This document shows, in pieces, positions 22,249 through 33,562 of a DNA stretch of 64,000 bases. The stretch spans positions 37,524,650 to 37,588,649 of the forward strand of contig NC_063452.1 in the NCBI RefSeq assembly GCF_020379485.1, in the 5' to 3' direction. Made by a program: the position numbers and the translations under genes. The stretch's first letter is position 1, and the number at the start of each line of letters is the position of its first letter. A model generated the notes under the pieces. It searched no databases and was not told where the DNA came from. It saw nothing but the letters and a program-made list of their open reading frames with translations. The DNA comes from Brassica napus (taxonomy: Eukaryota > Streptophyta > Magnoliopsida > Brassicales > Brassicaceae).

Positions 22249-23997
22249 ACAAAGATATGGAATCACCCAGGATCGTAAATAACAGTACAAACCCACGAAT
22301 GTAATCGAGACAGGCCAATGAGGCGTGTTATCTGAGATGGATCGTAGATTCCCCAAACCGTTGGTTAAGAACGTGTTGACATAGAAACCACGAGTGAAAG
22401 AGAAATGATTTGCCGTGAGAACTATGGTGATTGTTGGAGAAGAAACAGATTTGAAACCCGAAACGTCCACGTGAAGCAACGATGGCTGATGTCTACTTCG
22501 AGGGCGTAGAGATCAGATGGAGATCGAAAATCCAATGAGAAATCCGATCTAAAAAGCTGCCTCCATGATCAAACCATGATCGCCATGATCGCCTTGAGCG
22601 CCGCTGTCGAAACTTATTTAAAAAGAAGACATATCTCGCCACAATTTATGTACTTTAACATTATCCCTAGTGTTAGTTTCATTGTAACTTTTAATTACTT
22701 TTGTAATCATTTTCACCTTGTTTATCTATAGTATTTGTACATCAATCATTTCTTGAAAAGTATTAGCTATTTACGATTCCTTTTTTTTTCCCAATTGTTT
22801 TATGTTTTGAAATTAGCTATTGGGATTATGTCAACACCAAATAGACACCAAAACATAATTTTTTTTTTTTATAATTTCATCTCTATTGCAAAACCAAAAA
22901 TAAAACAATCTCACCAACTTTGGTGTTTTGTAAATAGTGTTACACCAAAATCAAGTATAGCACTATTCGTCACACCAAATATTAAAAATTTATTTTATTA
23001 CATTTTATTTATGTAAAGTAGATTAATATTATTTCCAGTTTTCATGTATAGTTAAAAATAAATATATCATACTATTTTATAGTTTTCATTTTTATTTTCA
23101 CAGTACTAAGCACTAAAATTTTTTTTTTTTCTAATTAGTAGTATAAATTGCTCAAAAGATACTAATATACTTAAATTAGCATCATCAGTTACATTAAGAC
23201 TGTAACAAAAAATAAATTATTCTGTAATTTTTTAAATCTATTAAATTATAATTTTGGCTAATATTTTACATTAAATAAATAAGAACTTTTTGCAAAAATG
23301 ACTCAAAACAAACGGTCAAATGCAAAACTAACCCATGATTTTTTGGAACTTTAATTTCCAATATTCACCTCAGAAGTTCAGATTATTCACAAAATGTCAC
23401 TATTGTTTTTCTTTATTTTCGAAAATGATTATTTTACTCAATCATTCTCATCTTCCTCTTTTATTACAACATTGCAATTATCATCAATACACCAACTACC
23501 ATGAACAACCAATTTCAAACGCTAAATGCACTTAAAAATCAACATCTACATCTTCATATTCTTATTTCTTACACACATAAACCATTTCTCTTTCAATTCC
23601 TCTCTTATTTCATCCCAAAATTCCAACTTTTTATTTCAAAATTTATAAGCTTAATAGATTTATTCAAATAGATGATTCTTGGTCAAAAACGAGTAGGAAA
23701 CTTTCATGAAGTTATGGGTGCTTGGAAAAGCTAAAGATGAACCTCACGGGATCCAAGAGTGATCTGTTTTGCGAAAGAATTCTTCTCCATTTAGAAGCCT
23801 TCCATAGAAGTCTTCTGGTCAATGCATGCAATTGACTTTTTGTTTGTTTGTTTTATGCAATTGACTTTTTGTTTCTAGAAGTCTTCCAACTTTTCTTTGT
23901 TAACTAAAGTAAGTGAGTTTTCGTGGAAGTGTTCTCGGATAAACAAGTTAGTTTTGCAGCGAACTGTGTCAAATATTTGAATTTTTATAGAAGACTT

Positions 23998-24533
23998 AGA
24001 GCATCTCCAATAATCCACCTTATTTTAAAGGAGGGATCCACTTAAAATAAGGGGATAAGAGGGTGGTTCTTGAATGGTAGCCCTTAATTTTTTTCTTAAA
24101 TTTTTTAATATATTACATTTTAGTACTCAATATTATCAGTAATAAATATTATCATTAAACTTTCAAAAATCAATAAAACATACTATTTGACTGATATTAA
24201 AATAACGTATTTTTGAAAAAGTATAACATTATGTAGTTAAATAAAACATTAAATATTATAAAAAGTGTTAATAAAGTATTTTTAATAGAAATAGTTTTAT
24301 GAAAAATAACGATAAGTACTAAAATATGATATATAAAAAGTTTTTTTTTTGCTATTGTGAGACATATAATTATAAAGACTAAAGTGAAAAGTAAATAGTG
24401 TTTTAAAGGAATCAACAGTGTCCTCTTATATTTTAGGGTGTACTATTCACCCCCTTAAAATTTAATGGGATAACAGGCTGTTGAAAGCAAAACCCCTTAT
24501 AAAATAAGGGGATACAGGCTGTTGGAGATTTTC
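23998..24533. mobile_element. Harbinger/Tourist-like MITE, copy A
   Basis: Ends GAGCATCTCCAA and (reverse-complemented) GAAAATCTCCAACAG, flanked by the 3-bp duplication TTA (23995-23997 and 24534-24536). About 536 bp, AT-rich, no ORF. Subterminal CCTTATTTTAAGG-type sequence is also inverted. TTA duplication and length fit PIF/Harbinger-derived MITEs. Confidence 0.65.
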
Positions 24534-24539
24534 TTACCG

Positions 24540-24755
24540 AGAAGTATTTTGTCGAAAGACTTCCCTAGAAGTCTTCTGTCGAAAGACTTCCCAAGAAGTC
24601 TTATATCGAAAGACTTCCCTAGAAGTCTTATATCGAAAGACTTCCCTAGAAGTCTTATATCGAAAGACTTCCCTAAAAGTCTTCTGTACAAAGATTTCCC
24701 TAGAAGTCTTCTGTCGAAAGAATTTCCTAGAAGTCTTCTCTGGAAGTCTTCTCGG
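24540..24755. repeat. 27-bp minisatellite, copy A (about 8 units)
   Basis: Unit GTCGAAAGACTTCCCTAGAA followed by GTCTTCT, with an internal inverted repeat (AGACTTC/GAAGTCT). Because 27 is divisible by 3 and no unit contains a stop in several frames, it yields spurious open frames on both strands. It adjoins the MITE edge. Confidence 0.93.
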
Positions 24756-25065
24756 TTTTTTATTCTGAGATTCTGCAAAAATCAAATCTGGCGGTTGTGT
24801 TTTCTGAATTTGTGAATTTGACTAAATTTTATTAAGAAGTCTTCTCCCTTAGTTTTAGTAAATTTGACTATTTTTGTGTTATTGTGTTTTGCTATTGAAG
24901 TTGTATCAATGACTTAAATAATGTCAAGTAATTTTTCCAAGATAATGTTGTAGACATGAATAGATTTACCAAATTCTTTTCATTCACATCTTTTCAAATT
25001 TACAAAAGAATCCACAACTAAAAGAGTACATATATAAATCACAAAATAGACCATAAACAAAACTA

Positions 25066-26550
25066 TTACACATAGAGTTTAAGATCATTCCCACACATAG
25101 ATAAGCTTGAACTCCACTTGACGTCATCCCTTTGTACCATAAGAGTTAAATCATCCTTTACAATATCCCAGAATTTCTGATAGAATAGCGCAGTCATCCC
25201 ATCTGGTCCTGGAGCCTTCTCTGGATGCATAGCAAAAAGAGCCAATTTGACCTCCCATTCCGTTACCGGAGCTGTAAGGTTTTCATTCATTGCCCCAGTG
25301 ATTGTCGTAGGAACTTGAGCTAACGCCTCTTCAATGTCCTCAGGGTTAGACGATTCAAAGATCTGTCTAAAATAACTAGTAGCAATGGCTACTAAACCCT
25401 CTTCATCCTCAACTATATTTCCATTCACATCTTGGAGCTGCGTAATTTTATTCCTGGCTCTTCTCTGTTTTGTTAGTGCATGAAAAAACTTTGTATTTCT
25501 ATCCCCCTCTCTTAGCCAGAACACTCGACTCTTCTGTTTCCAGAACATTTCTTCTGCTTTAAGAGCATTAGAGAGGTCCTTCAATGCTGAGGCAATTTCT
25601 TCAGTGGTAGCATTGTCATCCGCATACATGCCCTCCACTTTCTCTTTCAATTCCTCCACCAGTCTCGCAGAGTTGACATTATGCTGCCTCCTCCATTCCC
25701 CCAAAGCTTTTCGACAGCTAGAGATATGTTCCATAATAGTCGCTTCTGGGGGTAAATCAGGAGATTTCCATCCCTCCAGGATGACCTGCCTTAGCTCCTC
25801 GTTGTCTAGCCATCTTTTATCAAACTTATATTTTTTTGATCTCCTCATTGGTTTTACGAGTATATCTGCGAGAATCGGACGATGATCCGATCCCCACAAT
25901 CTCATATACTTGACACTCGAGTGAGGAAACTTCTCATGCCAATCTGGATTTCCTACTGCCCTGTCTAAGCGACATCTAACGGTCATTCCACCTGCTCTTT
26001 TACCTACCCATGAAAGCATGTCTCCCGTGAAAGGGAACTCTAGCATTCCACAATCACTAAGCATCTGCTTAAAAGGCAGGAAAGAACTATCAGCCCGTTG
26101 TCTTTCTCCTACTTTTTCATCATGACCCGTAATTTCATTGAAATCCCCTATCATAAACCAAGGTCCAGATCTTGTTGTTGAGAAACGCGTAAGACGTTCC
26201 CAAACTTGATCACGTCTTTCTAATACAGGATCCCCATAAACAAATGTCATATAGACTTTTATTCCATCAATGACTGCCTCAATGTCAATCATACGGTTAT
26301 TCGAAAATAAAACATTAACTTGAAATTCATCCATAAGAAATAAAGCTAAACCTCCGCTGAGACCAAGTGGCTCAACAGTAAACAAATGATCAAACCCTAA
26401 GTCGGCCTGAATGTTTTGCAACATCAGCCTCCTGTTCTTTGTTTCAGAAAGGAACACAAGTCCTGGGCGATGCTTCTGACACATCTCCGTAAGGCGTCGA
26501 ACTGTGAGGTCGTTCCCAATCCCCCGACAGTTCCAACTGATTGTCTTCAT
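25066..26550 (-). pseudogene. Truncated LINE ORF2 in duplication copy B
   Basis: 494 codons from the ATG at 26550 (four-base ATGA overlap with the upstream ORF1). The complete endonuclease domain (WNCRGIGN, GDFNE, GSDHRP) and the start of the reverse transcriptase (EKAPGPDGMTALFYQKFWD) are present. The frame then crosses the duplication junction at about 25139 into MULE sequence, adding about 25 unrelated residues before a stop. Compared with copy A there are only a handful of amino-acid differences over about 470 residues (for example FLMDE versus FFMDE and TGHDEK versus SGHVEK), which indicates a recent duplication. The reverse-transcriptase active site is missing. Confidence 0.88.
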
Positions 26551-28628
26551 TGATGGCGTCGCGATGAGTATTTGGAACTCATCAAACCCTCATGTTTTGA
26601 CGCCTTCTCTTTGTCATCACGATGACGTCGTGGCTTTTTACCACCCTCAGCTACATGTGAGACTGTGGCCGTTGATCGTTTGCTTGGAGATCCCCTACGA
26701 AGGATCTCGAACTTCCTGTTAATGCCCAAAGGGGCACTACGTTTCGCACCAAGCTTCTTAGTCCGTGATGACCTCGAGCTGCTACGCCGTCCCAAGACCT
26801 GAAGAGACCTCAGTTGAGGTTGTCTATCCTCCAACTCCATAAGATCTAAACCTAGCAGGTCCTCGCCATCATCTCCATCAGCCATCAGTGCACCATCAGA
26901 CTGTTCCATTATCTCCATATCACTCAGCGCCCCAATGATAAGGTCATCGGCATGACTCGGCTCGCCATTAGGGGAGAACGCGAGAGCTCTAGCCTCACCC
27001 CTATCACGTAAAGTAACGTTTTCCTCCATAGGATGATCTGCACGCACCGGAGTCACAATGGTTCTTGCTAACTTTCTATTGCTTGTTTTTTCACCACTCC
27101 TCATCTCAGCCAAATCAACTATGGAACGTGATTTGTGCTCAGGAGATTGTTCATAAGGAACTATCTCACCGGACGTTGCTCCTCGAATCATTGCATCCTC
27201 ATCAACAGCAGACTGACCCCTTCCCACTTCATGCGTCTTCGGTTTCACTTTCCATGCCTTCTCGTTTGGACGCACATAGGGACCAGGATTATCCCGTGCC
27301 CTACTATACCTGTTCCTCCTTAAATGATCGTCTCTGCTACGGATAATCCTATCCGAGTGACGACCCCGACTGCTGTCGTTCTCCCAGTAGCGAGGCCCCT
27401 GTCCTCGCGTACTCTTATCATCATACCTTACTGGCTTAGACGTATAATATCGTGAAGATTGCAGCTCCCGGGTCTGCAGTGACGACTGCTGGGAGGGTCT
27501 AGCATTTACCAGAGCATCACGACTCCAGTTTTGACGAGGCATATTCTGAGCCCGCTGTACTCGGGAAAAAAAGTCAGGCCTTTCCACATGTTGTAACCGT
27601 GATCTAACATCCATTGAGGGGCAATATCCTTTCTCATGAGATAGCAAACCACAGATTGTACAGTGTTTGAAAAGCTTGTCGTACTTTATTTCGATCGTAA
27701 CCTCATCTCCCTCATATTCCACTTTCCTAGAGAACTTCAGTGGACGGCGTGAATCAACCTCTATGAGCATGCGCCCCTCTGTGAGCTCCAGAGTATCGAC
27801 ATGACCGAGTCTACCACCTATGTTTCTTAGGTTCGTGTCAGTCCAAAGATGAAGAGGGAATCCAATGAGCTGAACCCAAAAAGGAATAATCCATGGGTAA
27901 TCATCATGCACTATGGGTTCCCAACGCACCAGTACAAACATACAGAAGTTGTAATGGAATGGGCCTCTTCTCAGAACAGACTTTAGATCCTCCTCAGACA
28001 AGAAGTTTAATAAAAACTTCCCATTCCCAAGATCATTGGCAGTGATTCTCTCAGACAAACCCCACTGCAAAGGCATTGTTTGCAACAGCTTCTCTACATT
28101 CTGTTTCTTTGGATTAAGGACCTTGCCAATAAGAGACAATCCAAATTCCTTGATTACAAAAGAATCATCGCGATCCACCAGCTTTATAGGTTCATCATCG
28201 TCCTCATAGAGGATCCCTTTGCCCTTGATATCCGCTTGATGAGCAGATCGGAAACGGTTGAAAGACCCCATACAAAGATATGGAATCACCCAGGATCGTA
28301 AATAACAGTACAAACCCACGAATGTAATCGAGACAGGCCAATGAGCCGTGTTATCTGAGATGGATCGTAGATTCCCCAAACCGTTGGTTAAGAACGTGTT
28401 GACGTAGAAACCACGAGTGAAAGAGAAACGATTTGCCGTGAGAACTATGGTGATTGTTGGTGAAGAAACAGATTTGAAACCTGAAACGTCCACGTGAAGC
28501 AACGATGACTGATGTCTACTTCGAGGGGCGTAGAGATCCGATGGAGATCGAAAATCCAATGAGAAATCCGATCTAAAAAGCTGCCTCCATGATCAAACCA
28601 TGATCGCCATGATCGCCTTGAGCGCCGC
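25139..28628 (-). mobile_element. Duplicated 5' part of LINE-2 (copy B)
   Basis: It arose by tandem duplication, not by a separate insertion: it has no poly(A) end and starts inside ORF2 at the duplication junction. The 5' end and the following TGTCGAAACATATTT (28629) correspond to 22604/22605, with one substitution in the target-duplication copy. Confidence 0.92.
26547..28271 (-). CDS. LINE ORF1, duplicated copy B
   Basis: Second copy of the 574-residue LINE-2 ORF1, starting at the homologous ATG at 28271. The DUF4283-type domain, the CCHC knuckle (CTICGLLSHEKGYC) and the Arg/Ser-rich tail are all intact. Differences from copy A are few. It is separated from any functional ORF2, so retrotransposition from this locus is not expected. 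Confidence 0.82.
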   Translation of the reverse strand: MGSFNRFRSAHQADIKGKGILYEDDDEPIKLVDRDDSFVIKEFGLSLIGKVLNPKKQNVEKLLQTMPLQWGLSERITANDLGNGKFLLNFLSEEDLKSVLRRGPFHYNFCMFVLVRWEPIVHDDYPWIIPFWVQLIGFPLHLWTDTNLRNIGGRLGHVDTLELTEGRMLIEVDSRRPLKFSRKVEYEGDEVTIEIKYDKLFKHCTICGLLSHEKGYCPSMDVRSRLQHVERPDFFSRVQRAQNMPRQNWSRDALVNARPSQQSSLQTRELQSSRYYTSKPVRYDDKSTRGQGPRYWENDSSRGRHSDRIIRSRDDHLRRNRYSRARDNPGPYVRPNEKAWKVKPKTHEVGRGQSAVDEDAMIRGATSGEIVPYEQSPEHKSRSIVDLAEMRSGEKTSNRKLARTIVTPVRADHPMEENVTLRDRGEARALAFSPNGEPSHADDLIIGALSDMEIMEQSDGALMADGDDGEDLLGLDLMELEDRQPQLRSLQVLGRRSSSRSSRTKKLGAKRSAPLGINRKFEILRRGSPSKRSTATVSHVAEGGKKPRRHRDDKEKASKHEGLMSSKYSSRRHQ

Positions 28629-30021
28629 TGTCGAAACATATTTAAAAAGAAGACATATCTCGCCACAATTTATGTACTTTAACATTATCCCTAGTGTTAG
28701 TTTCATTGTAACTTTTAATTACTTTTGTAATCATTTTCACCTTGTTTATCTATAGTATTTGTACATCAATCATTTCTTGAAAAGTATTAGCTATTTACGA
28801 TTCCTTTTTTTTTCCCAATTGTTTTATGTTTTGAAATTAGCTATTGGGATTATGTCAACACCAAATAGACACCAAAACATAATTTTTTTTTTATAATTTC
28901 ATCTCTATTGCAAAACCAAAAATAAAACAATCTCACCAACTTTGGTGTTTTGTAAATAGTGTTACACCAAAATCAAGTATAGCACTATTCATCACACCAA
29001 ATATTAAAAATTTATTTTATTACATTTTATTTATGTAAAGTAGATTAATATTATTTCCAGTTTTCATGTATAGTTAAAAATAAATATATCATACTATTTT
29101 ATAGTTTTCATTTTTATTTTCACAGTACTAAGCACTAAATTTTTTTTTTTTTTCTAATTAGTAGTATAAATTGCTCAAAAGATACTAATATACTTAAATT
29201 AGCATCATCAGTTACATTAAGACTGTAACAAAAAATAAATTATTCTGTAATTTTTTAAATCTATTAAATTATGATTTTGGCTAATATTTTACATTAAATA
29301 AATAAGAACTTTTTGCAAAAATGACTCAAAACAAAAGGTCAAATGCAAAACTAACCCATGATTTTTTAGAACTTTAATTTCCAATATTCACCTCAGAAGT
29401 TCAGATTATTCACAAAATGTCACTATTGTTTTTCTTTATTTTCGAAAATGATTATTTTACTCAATCATTCTCATCTTCCTCATTTATTACAACATTGTAA
29501 TTATCATCAATACACCAACTACCATGAACAACCAATTTCAAACGCTAAATGCACTTAAAAATCAACATCTACATCTTCATATTCTTATTTCTTACACACA
29601 TAAACCATTTCTCTTTCAATTCCTCTCTTATTTCATCCCAAAAACCCAACTTTTTATTTCAAAATTTATAAGCTTAATAGATTTATTCAAATAGATGATT
29701 CTTGGTCAAAAACGAGTAGGAAACTTTCATGAAGTTATGGGTGCTTGGAAAAGCTAAAGATGAACCTCACGGGATCCAAGAGTGATCTGTTTTGCGAAAG
29801 AATTTTTCTCCATTTAGAAGCCTTCCATAGAAGGCTTCTGGTCAATGCATGCAATTGACTTTTTGTTTGTTTGTTTTATGCAATTGACTTTTTGTTTCTA
29901 GAAGTTTTCCAACTTTTCTTTGTTAACTAAAGTAAGTGAGTTTTCGTGGAAGTGTTCTCGGATAAACAAGTTAGTTTTGCAGCGAACTGTGTCAAATATT
30001 TGAATTTTTATAGAAGACTTA

Positions 30022-30556
30022 GAGCATCTCCGATAATCCACCTTATTTTAAAGGAGGGATCCACTTAAAATAAGGGGATAAGAGGGTGGTTCTAGAATGG
30101 TAGCCCTTAATTTTTTTCTTAAATTTTTTAATATATTACATTTTAGTACTCAATATTATCAGTAATAAATATTATCATTAAACTTTCAAAAATCAATAAA
30201 ACATACTATTTGACTGATATTAAAATAACGTATTTTTGAAAAAGTATAACATTAGGTAGTTAAATAAAACATTAAATATTATAAAAAGTGTTAATAATGT
30301 ATTTTTAATAGAAATAGTTTTATGAAAAATAACGATAAGTACTAAAATATGATATATAAAAAGTTTTTTTTTTGCTATTGTGAGACATATAATTATAAAG
30401 ACTAAAGTGAAAAGTAAATAGTGTTTTAAAGGAATCAATAGTGTCCTCTTATATTTGAGGGTGTACTATTCACCCCCTTAAAATTTAATGGGATAACAGG
30501 CTGTTGAAAGCAAAACCCCTTATAAAATAAGGGGATACAGGCTGTTGGAGATGTTC
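30022..30556. mobile_element. Harbinger/Tourist-like MITE, copy B
   Basis: Same MITE as 23998-24533 through the tandem duplication. Its ends are better preserved (GAGCATCTCC and reverse-complemented GAACATCTCC), with flanking TTA at 30019-30021 and 30557-30559. Confidence 0.65.
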
Positions 30557-30562
30557 TTACCG

Positions 30563-30750
30563 AAAAGAATTTTGTCGAAAGACTTCCCTAGAAGTCTTCT
30601 GTCGAAAGACTTCCCAAGAAGTCTTATATCGAAAGACTTCCCTAGAAGTCTTATATCGAAAGACTTCCCTAGAAGTCTTCTGTACAAAGACTTCCCTAGA
30701 AGTCTTCTGTCGAAAGAATTCCCTAGAAGTCTTCTCTGGAAGTCTTCTCG
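30563..30750. repeat. 27-bp minisatellite, copy B (about 7 units)
   Basis: Same unit as at 24540-24755 but one 27-bp unit shorter, a length change since the duplication. Confidence 0.93.
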
Positions 30751-31135
30751 GTTTTTTATTCTGAGATTCTGCAAAAATCAAATCTGGCGGTTGTGTTTTC
30801 TGAATTTGTGAATTTGACTAAATTTTATTAAGAAGTCTTCTCCCTTAGTTTTAGTAAATTTGACTATTTTTGTGTTATTGTGTTTTGCTATTGAAGTTGT
30901 ATCAATGACTTAAATAATGTCAAGTAATTTTTCCAAGACAACGTTGTAGACATGAATAGATTTACCAAATTGTTTTCATTCACATCTTTTCAAATTTACA
31001 AAAGAATCCACAACTAAAAGAGTACATATATAAATCACAAAATAGACCATAAACAAAACTATTACACATAGAGTTTAAGATCATTCCCACACATAGATAA
31101 GCTTGAACTCCACTTGACGTCATCCCTTTGTACCA

Positions 31136-32088
31136 CTCTGGGCAAGCTATGAACATAGCTTTTCTAAGCAGTGAGAATGACACTCATCTCGAAAAGCTGC
31201 AACCCAAACGATATAACATACGCATCATAAACTTTGATAGTCCTCCATGTTCATGTTTCAGGTTTCAAGTTTCTGAAGATTTCCATGACGTTGTAAAAAA
31301 CCTGAAACCTGAAACCTAAAACTTCCATCAGTTTCAACGCACTCAGATCTGTTTACCAGATGAAAAAAAAATGTAAGAGCTTTAAGCAATAAGATGGTTA
31401 CCAGATGAAGAAAATTCAGACATGGAGACTTACCAAAAACGCTCATATCTGTTTTAACTCCATCATCAGCTTCAACCTACGAGACCTCCTCCTCACTTTG
31501 ACACGTTTGGAAATAACCTCTTAGACCTCTTCCTCCAGCTCTGACAGCTCCTCCACTTTGACAGCTCCAGATCTGAAACTAAATCAATGATTCAGAACAT
31601 AGCTTGGGAAAAAGGTAAAATCCTTAAGTCATAAGAGGTTACAAAATGAAGAAAAATCAGACATGGACACTTACGAGAACACTCAGATATGTTTATGAAA
31701 GAGGAGGCATGGGAGAAGACTTCTTTGGAAATCTTTTAAGAAGACTTCTAGTGCATTATAGGTTAGAAGTCTTCCAAAGTCTGACTTATATCTGAAAAAC
31801 CTTCAGATCCAAAAACGTTCAAATGACTTCAAAACAAAAAAAAACTTCAAAAATAAAAATTTTATGTTTAAGTAATAAATAAAACAGTCACATCAGATTG
31901 AATCTATAAATTTTTAGAATCTAACATATAAAAAACACAAAATACATATCCAAATGTTATAGATCTAACTTTAAAGGAGTGGAAGATGAGAATTATGTAA
32001 TGAACACCTGCAAAAACAAGATAAATTAGTGAGAAAGAAATGAGACAAAAATGATAAATTGATATAAAGTTTTGTTTTTTTTTTGACA
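31136..32088. other. MULE interior, no gene recognised
   Basis: AT-rich sequence with short self-similar patches (TGAAACCTGAAACC near 31300) and scattered GAAGTCTTC motifs near 31730-31790. Short open frames here have no recognisable domain. Possible captured host sequence cannot be assigned by eye. Confidence 0.4.
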
Positions 32089-32655
32089 ACAAAAAAACTA
32101 CTTAACTAAGAAACCATCGGATCAGATAGCCAAACCGGAGGTAAGGAATCAACATATAACATAGCTGAAGGAGAACTCCTCGCACCACGTGCAAGCTTGT
32201 CTGTCATTGTGTTTTGTGCCCTTGGAATATGTCGGATCTTGAAATTAGGGAAGAAAGTCTTACTGCGGAAAAACTCCTCCATGTATGTAGCAAAAGATGT
32301 CCATTATTACGGTGACGACACCATCTTCACCAGTTGAGAACAATCCGTTACAAATGCTACTTCTGAGAACTGCAGGGTCTTCATGCTCTTCATCGCTCAA
32401 ATAAAGGTGGCATGCCCCCATCATAAAATCGTCTGAGTCCCTCGCTCGACAGTGCCACCCCTGTCCGGTGAAGGCATCTTGCTCTCTCCAGGCCCCATCA
32501 ACATAGCAAACTCTTGTATACCCCATAGATTGCCAGTTTGTGTCTGGCTGTAAATAATCATGATGTTGTTGTACCAGTAATTGCGCCTCAGTCCAAAGTA
32601 TTCCTCCAACCTCTACTTTATGCAATATTTCATGAGGATTCCCGTTCCTATTATG
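32089..32655 (-). mobile_element. LINE-3: 5'-truncated LINE with RNase H end
   Basis: On the minus strand, codons from about 32650 to 32109 encode the C-terminal RNase H region of another LINE family (CYVDGAWREQDAFTGQGWHC, then a frameshift near 32260, then KIRHIPRAQNTMTDKLARGA) ending in PVWLSDPMVS. The poly(A) tail appears as poly-T at 32079-32088. No clear target-site duplication was found. It sits inside the MULE-like element. Confidence 0.75.
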
Positions 32656-33562
32656 ATAATTTTTTCATTTTTATTTTTTCAGATATACCACATAAACCAT
32701 GGAAAACAATCAGAATCGATTTCCTTTGAAACCCTCATATTTTCAAGTTAGGAAAATAAATTTTTTTATATTTTCAAGTTCACAGAGATTAGAGAGAGGT
32801 AGGAGAACTTTAGAGTGAGAAACATCATAATTTTTGCATCCATTTGAGAGTAAGAGAGAGGGAATGTATAAATTTACCAAAGAAGTCTTCTAAACCCTAA
32901 ATTTACTATTCATCCGAGAAAACTTCCGAGAAGTCTTCTAGTGCATTATTTGGTAGAAGACTTCCAAAGAAGTCATCTAAACCCTAAAATTAAATAACTA
33001 AATAAATAGCAATAAACACTTCATTAAACTTAAAATCAACTTTTAAAGTATTTAATATACACAAAATTAAATACATATAGGCTAACTTTATTATTATTTC
33101 TTTTTAAGTTAAGATTCCAAAACCTAACACTAAAAATAGAAAAATACTATAAAATATGTTGCCAAGCCCTAAACCAAAGAATATCATGACTCAATCTACA
33201 TTCACTCATCTGTGTTGAAAAGAATTCAATTTTACTTGATCTTAATTTATATCATTTACAAATGTTTATAATTACATGATTTCAATTTTTCTCCAAAAAA
33301 ATATTTTTTTATAACATTTTAACTTATTTTTAAGATCTACTATATGAGAACTAGACTTTCAAGAAGTTTTCTCGCAGAAGACTTATAAAACTACAAAACA
33401 CTTCACGGAGTTATATTCGTAAAATGCATGTGGTTTTTTGTTTGATCATAAGGGGTTTGTTGTAATTTCACTAGCTTTCTCGGTTACTTTTACATTTGAT
33501 TGAATTTGTGATTTTCTTTTACACTTAAAATATAATTTTAAGTCATTTTTGGAAAATTTCCC
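32656..33562. other. MULE right arm, non-coding
   Basis: AT-rich with repeated GAAGTCTTC/GAAGACTTC motifs (32880-33000, 33360-33385) and the right terminal inverted repeat at the end. No gene seen. Confidence 0.5.

Larger units (their letters stand above)
16293..22604 (-). mobile_element. LINE-2: near full-length L1-type retrotransposon
   Basis: Flanked by the perfect 15-bp target-site duplication TGTCGAAACTTATTT (16278-16292 and 22605-22619). The A-rich tail lies at the left (T-rich 16293-16308). It contains about 350 bp of 5' UTR (22249-22604), ORF1 (20524-22248), ORF2 (16332-20527, broken) and a short 3' UTR. The homologous uninserted site in the array at about 33805-33820 supports the boundaries. 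Confidence 0.92.
19115..25139. repeat. 6.02-kb tandem segmental duplication, copy A
   Basis: Begins within LINE-2 ORF2 (ACCATAAGAGTTAAATC) and ends at CCCTTTGTACCA inside the MULE-like element. It is nearly identical to 25140-31135 at an offset of 6023 bp. The copy-A/copy-B join shares only ACCA microhomology. It contains the LINE-2 5' part, array segment Y1/X2, the left half of the MULE, a MITE and a minisatellite. Confidence 0.93.
25140..31135. repeat. Tandem segmental duplication, copy B
   Basis: Near-identical copy of 19115-25139. It is shorter by 27 bp, mainly from one lost minisatellite unit, with small homopolymer differences. After 31135 the unique MULE sequence continues (CTCTGGGCAAGC). 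Confidence 0.93.
23283..33562. mobile_element. MULE-like DNA transposon, non-autonomous, enlarged
   Basis: Flanked by the 9-bp direct repeat AATAAATAA (23274-23282 and 33563-33571). The termini are imperfect inverted repeats: GAACTTTTTGCAAAAATGACT at the left and, reverse-complemented, GGGAAATTTTCCAAAAATGACT at the right. A 9-bp duplication and these ends fit Mutator-like elements. No transposase ORF is seen. Subtracting the tandem duplication, the original element was about 4.3 kb. The interior is AT-rich with many GAAGTCTTC-type motifs. Confidence 0.7.

Noticed and set aside
20524..22479. Upstream extension of LINE-2 ORF1 to 22479 as the true start
   Set aside because: The extra 77 codons show no conservation with LINE-4; homology begins at the ATG at 22248 (MGSFNRFRSAHQ), so the upstream part is treated as 5' UTR.
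22735..23016. Hydrophobic ORF in the array Y segment
   Set aside because: AT-rich translation; the duplicated copy around 28760-29040 does not keep the frame.
24497..24815. Open frames on both strands across the 27-bp repeats (also 30520-30811)
   Set aside because: The unit length is a multiple of three and lacks stops in several frames; the proteins are pure repeat translation with no start context or homology.
30980..31183. Cys/Phe-rich 67-residue ORF across the duplication right edge
   Set aside because: No homologous domain; it crosses a duplication breakpoint and has no supporting structure.
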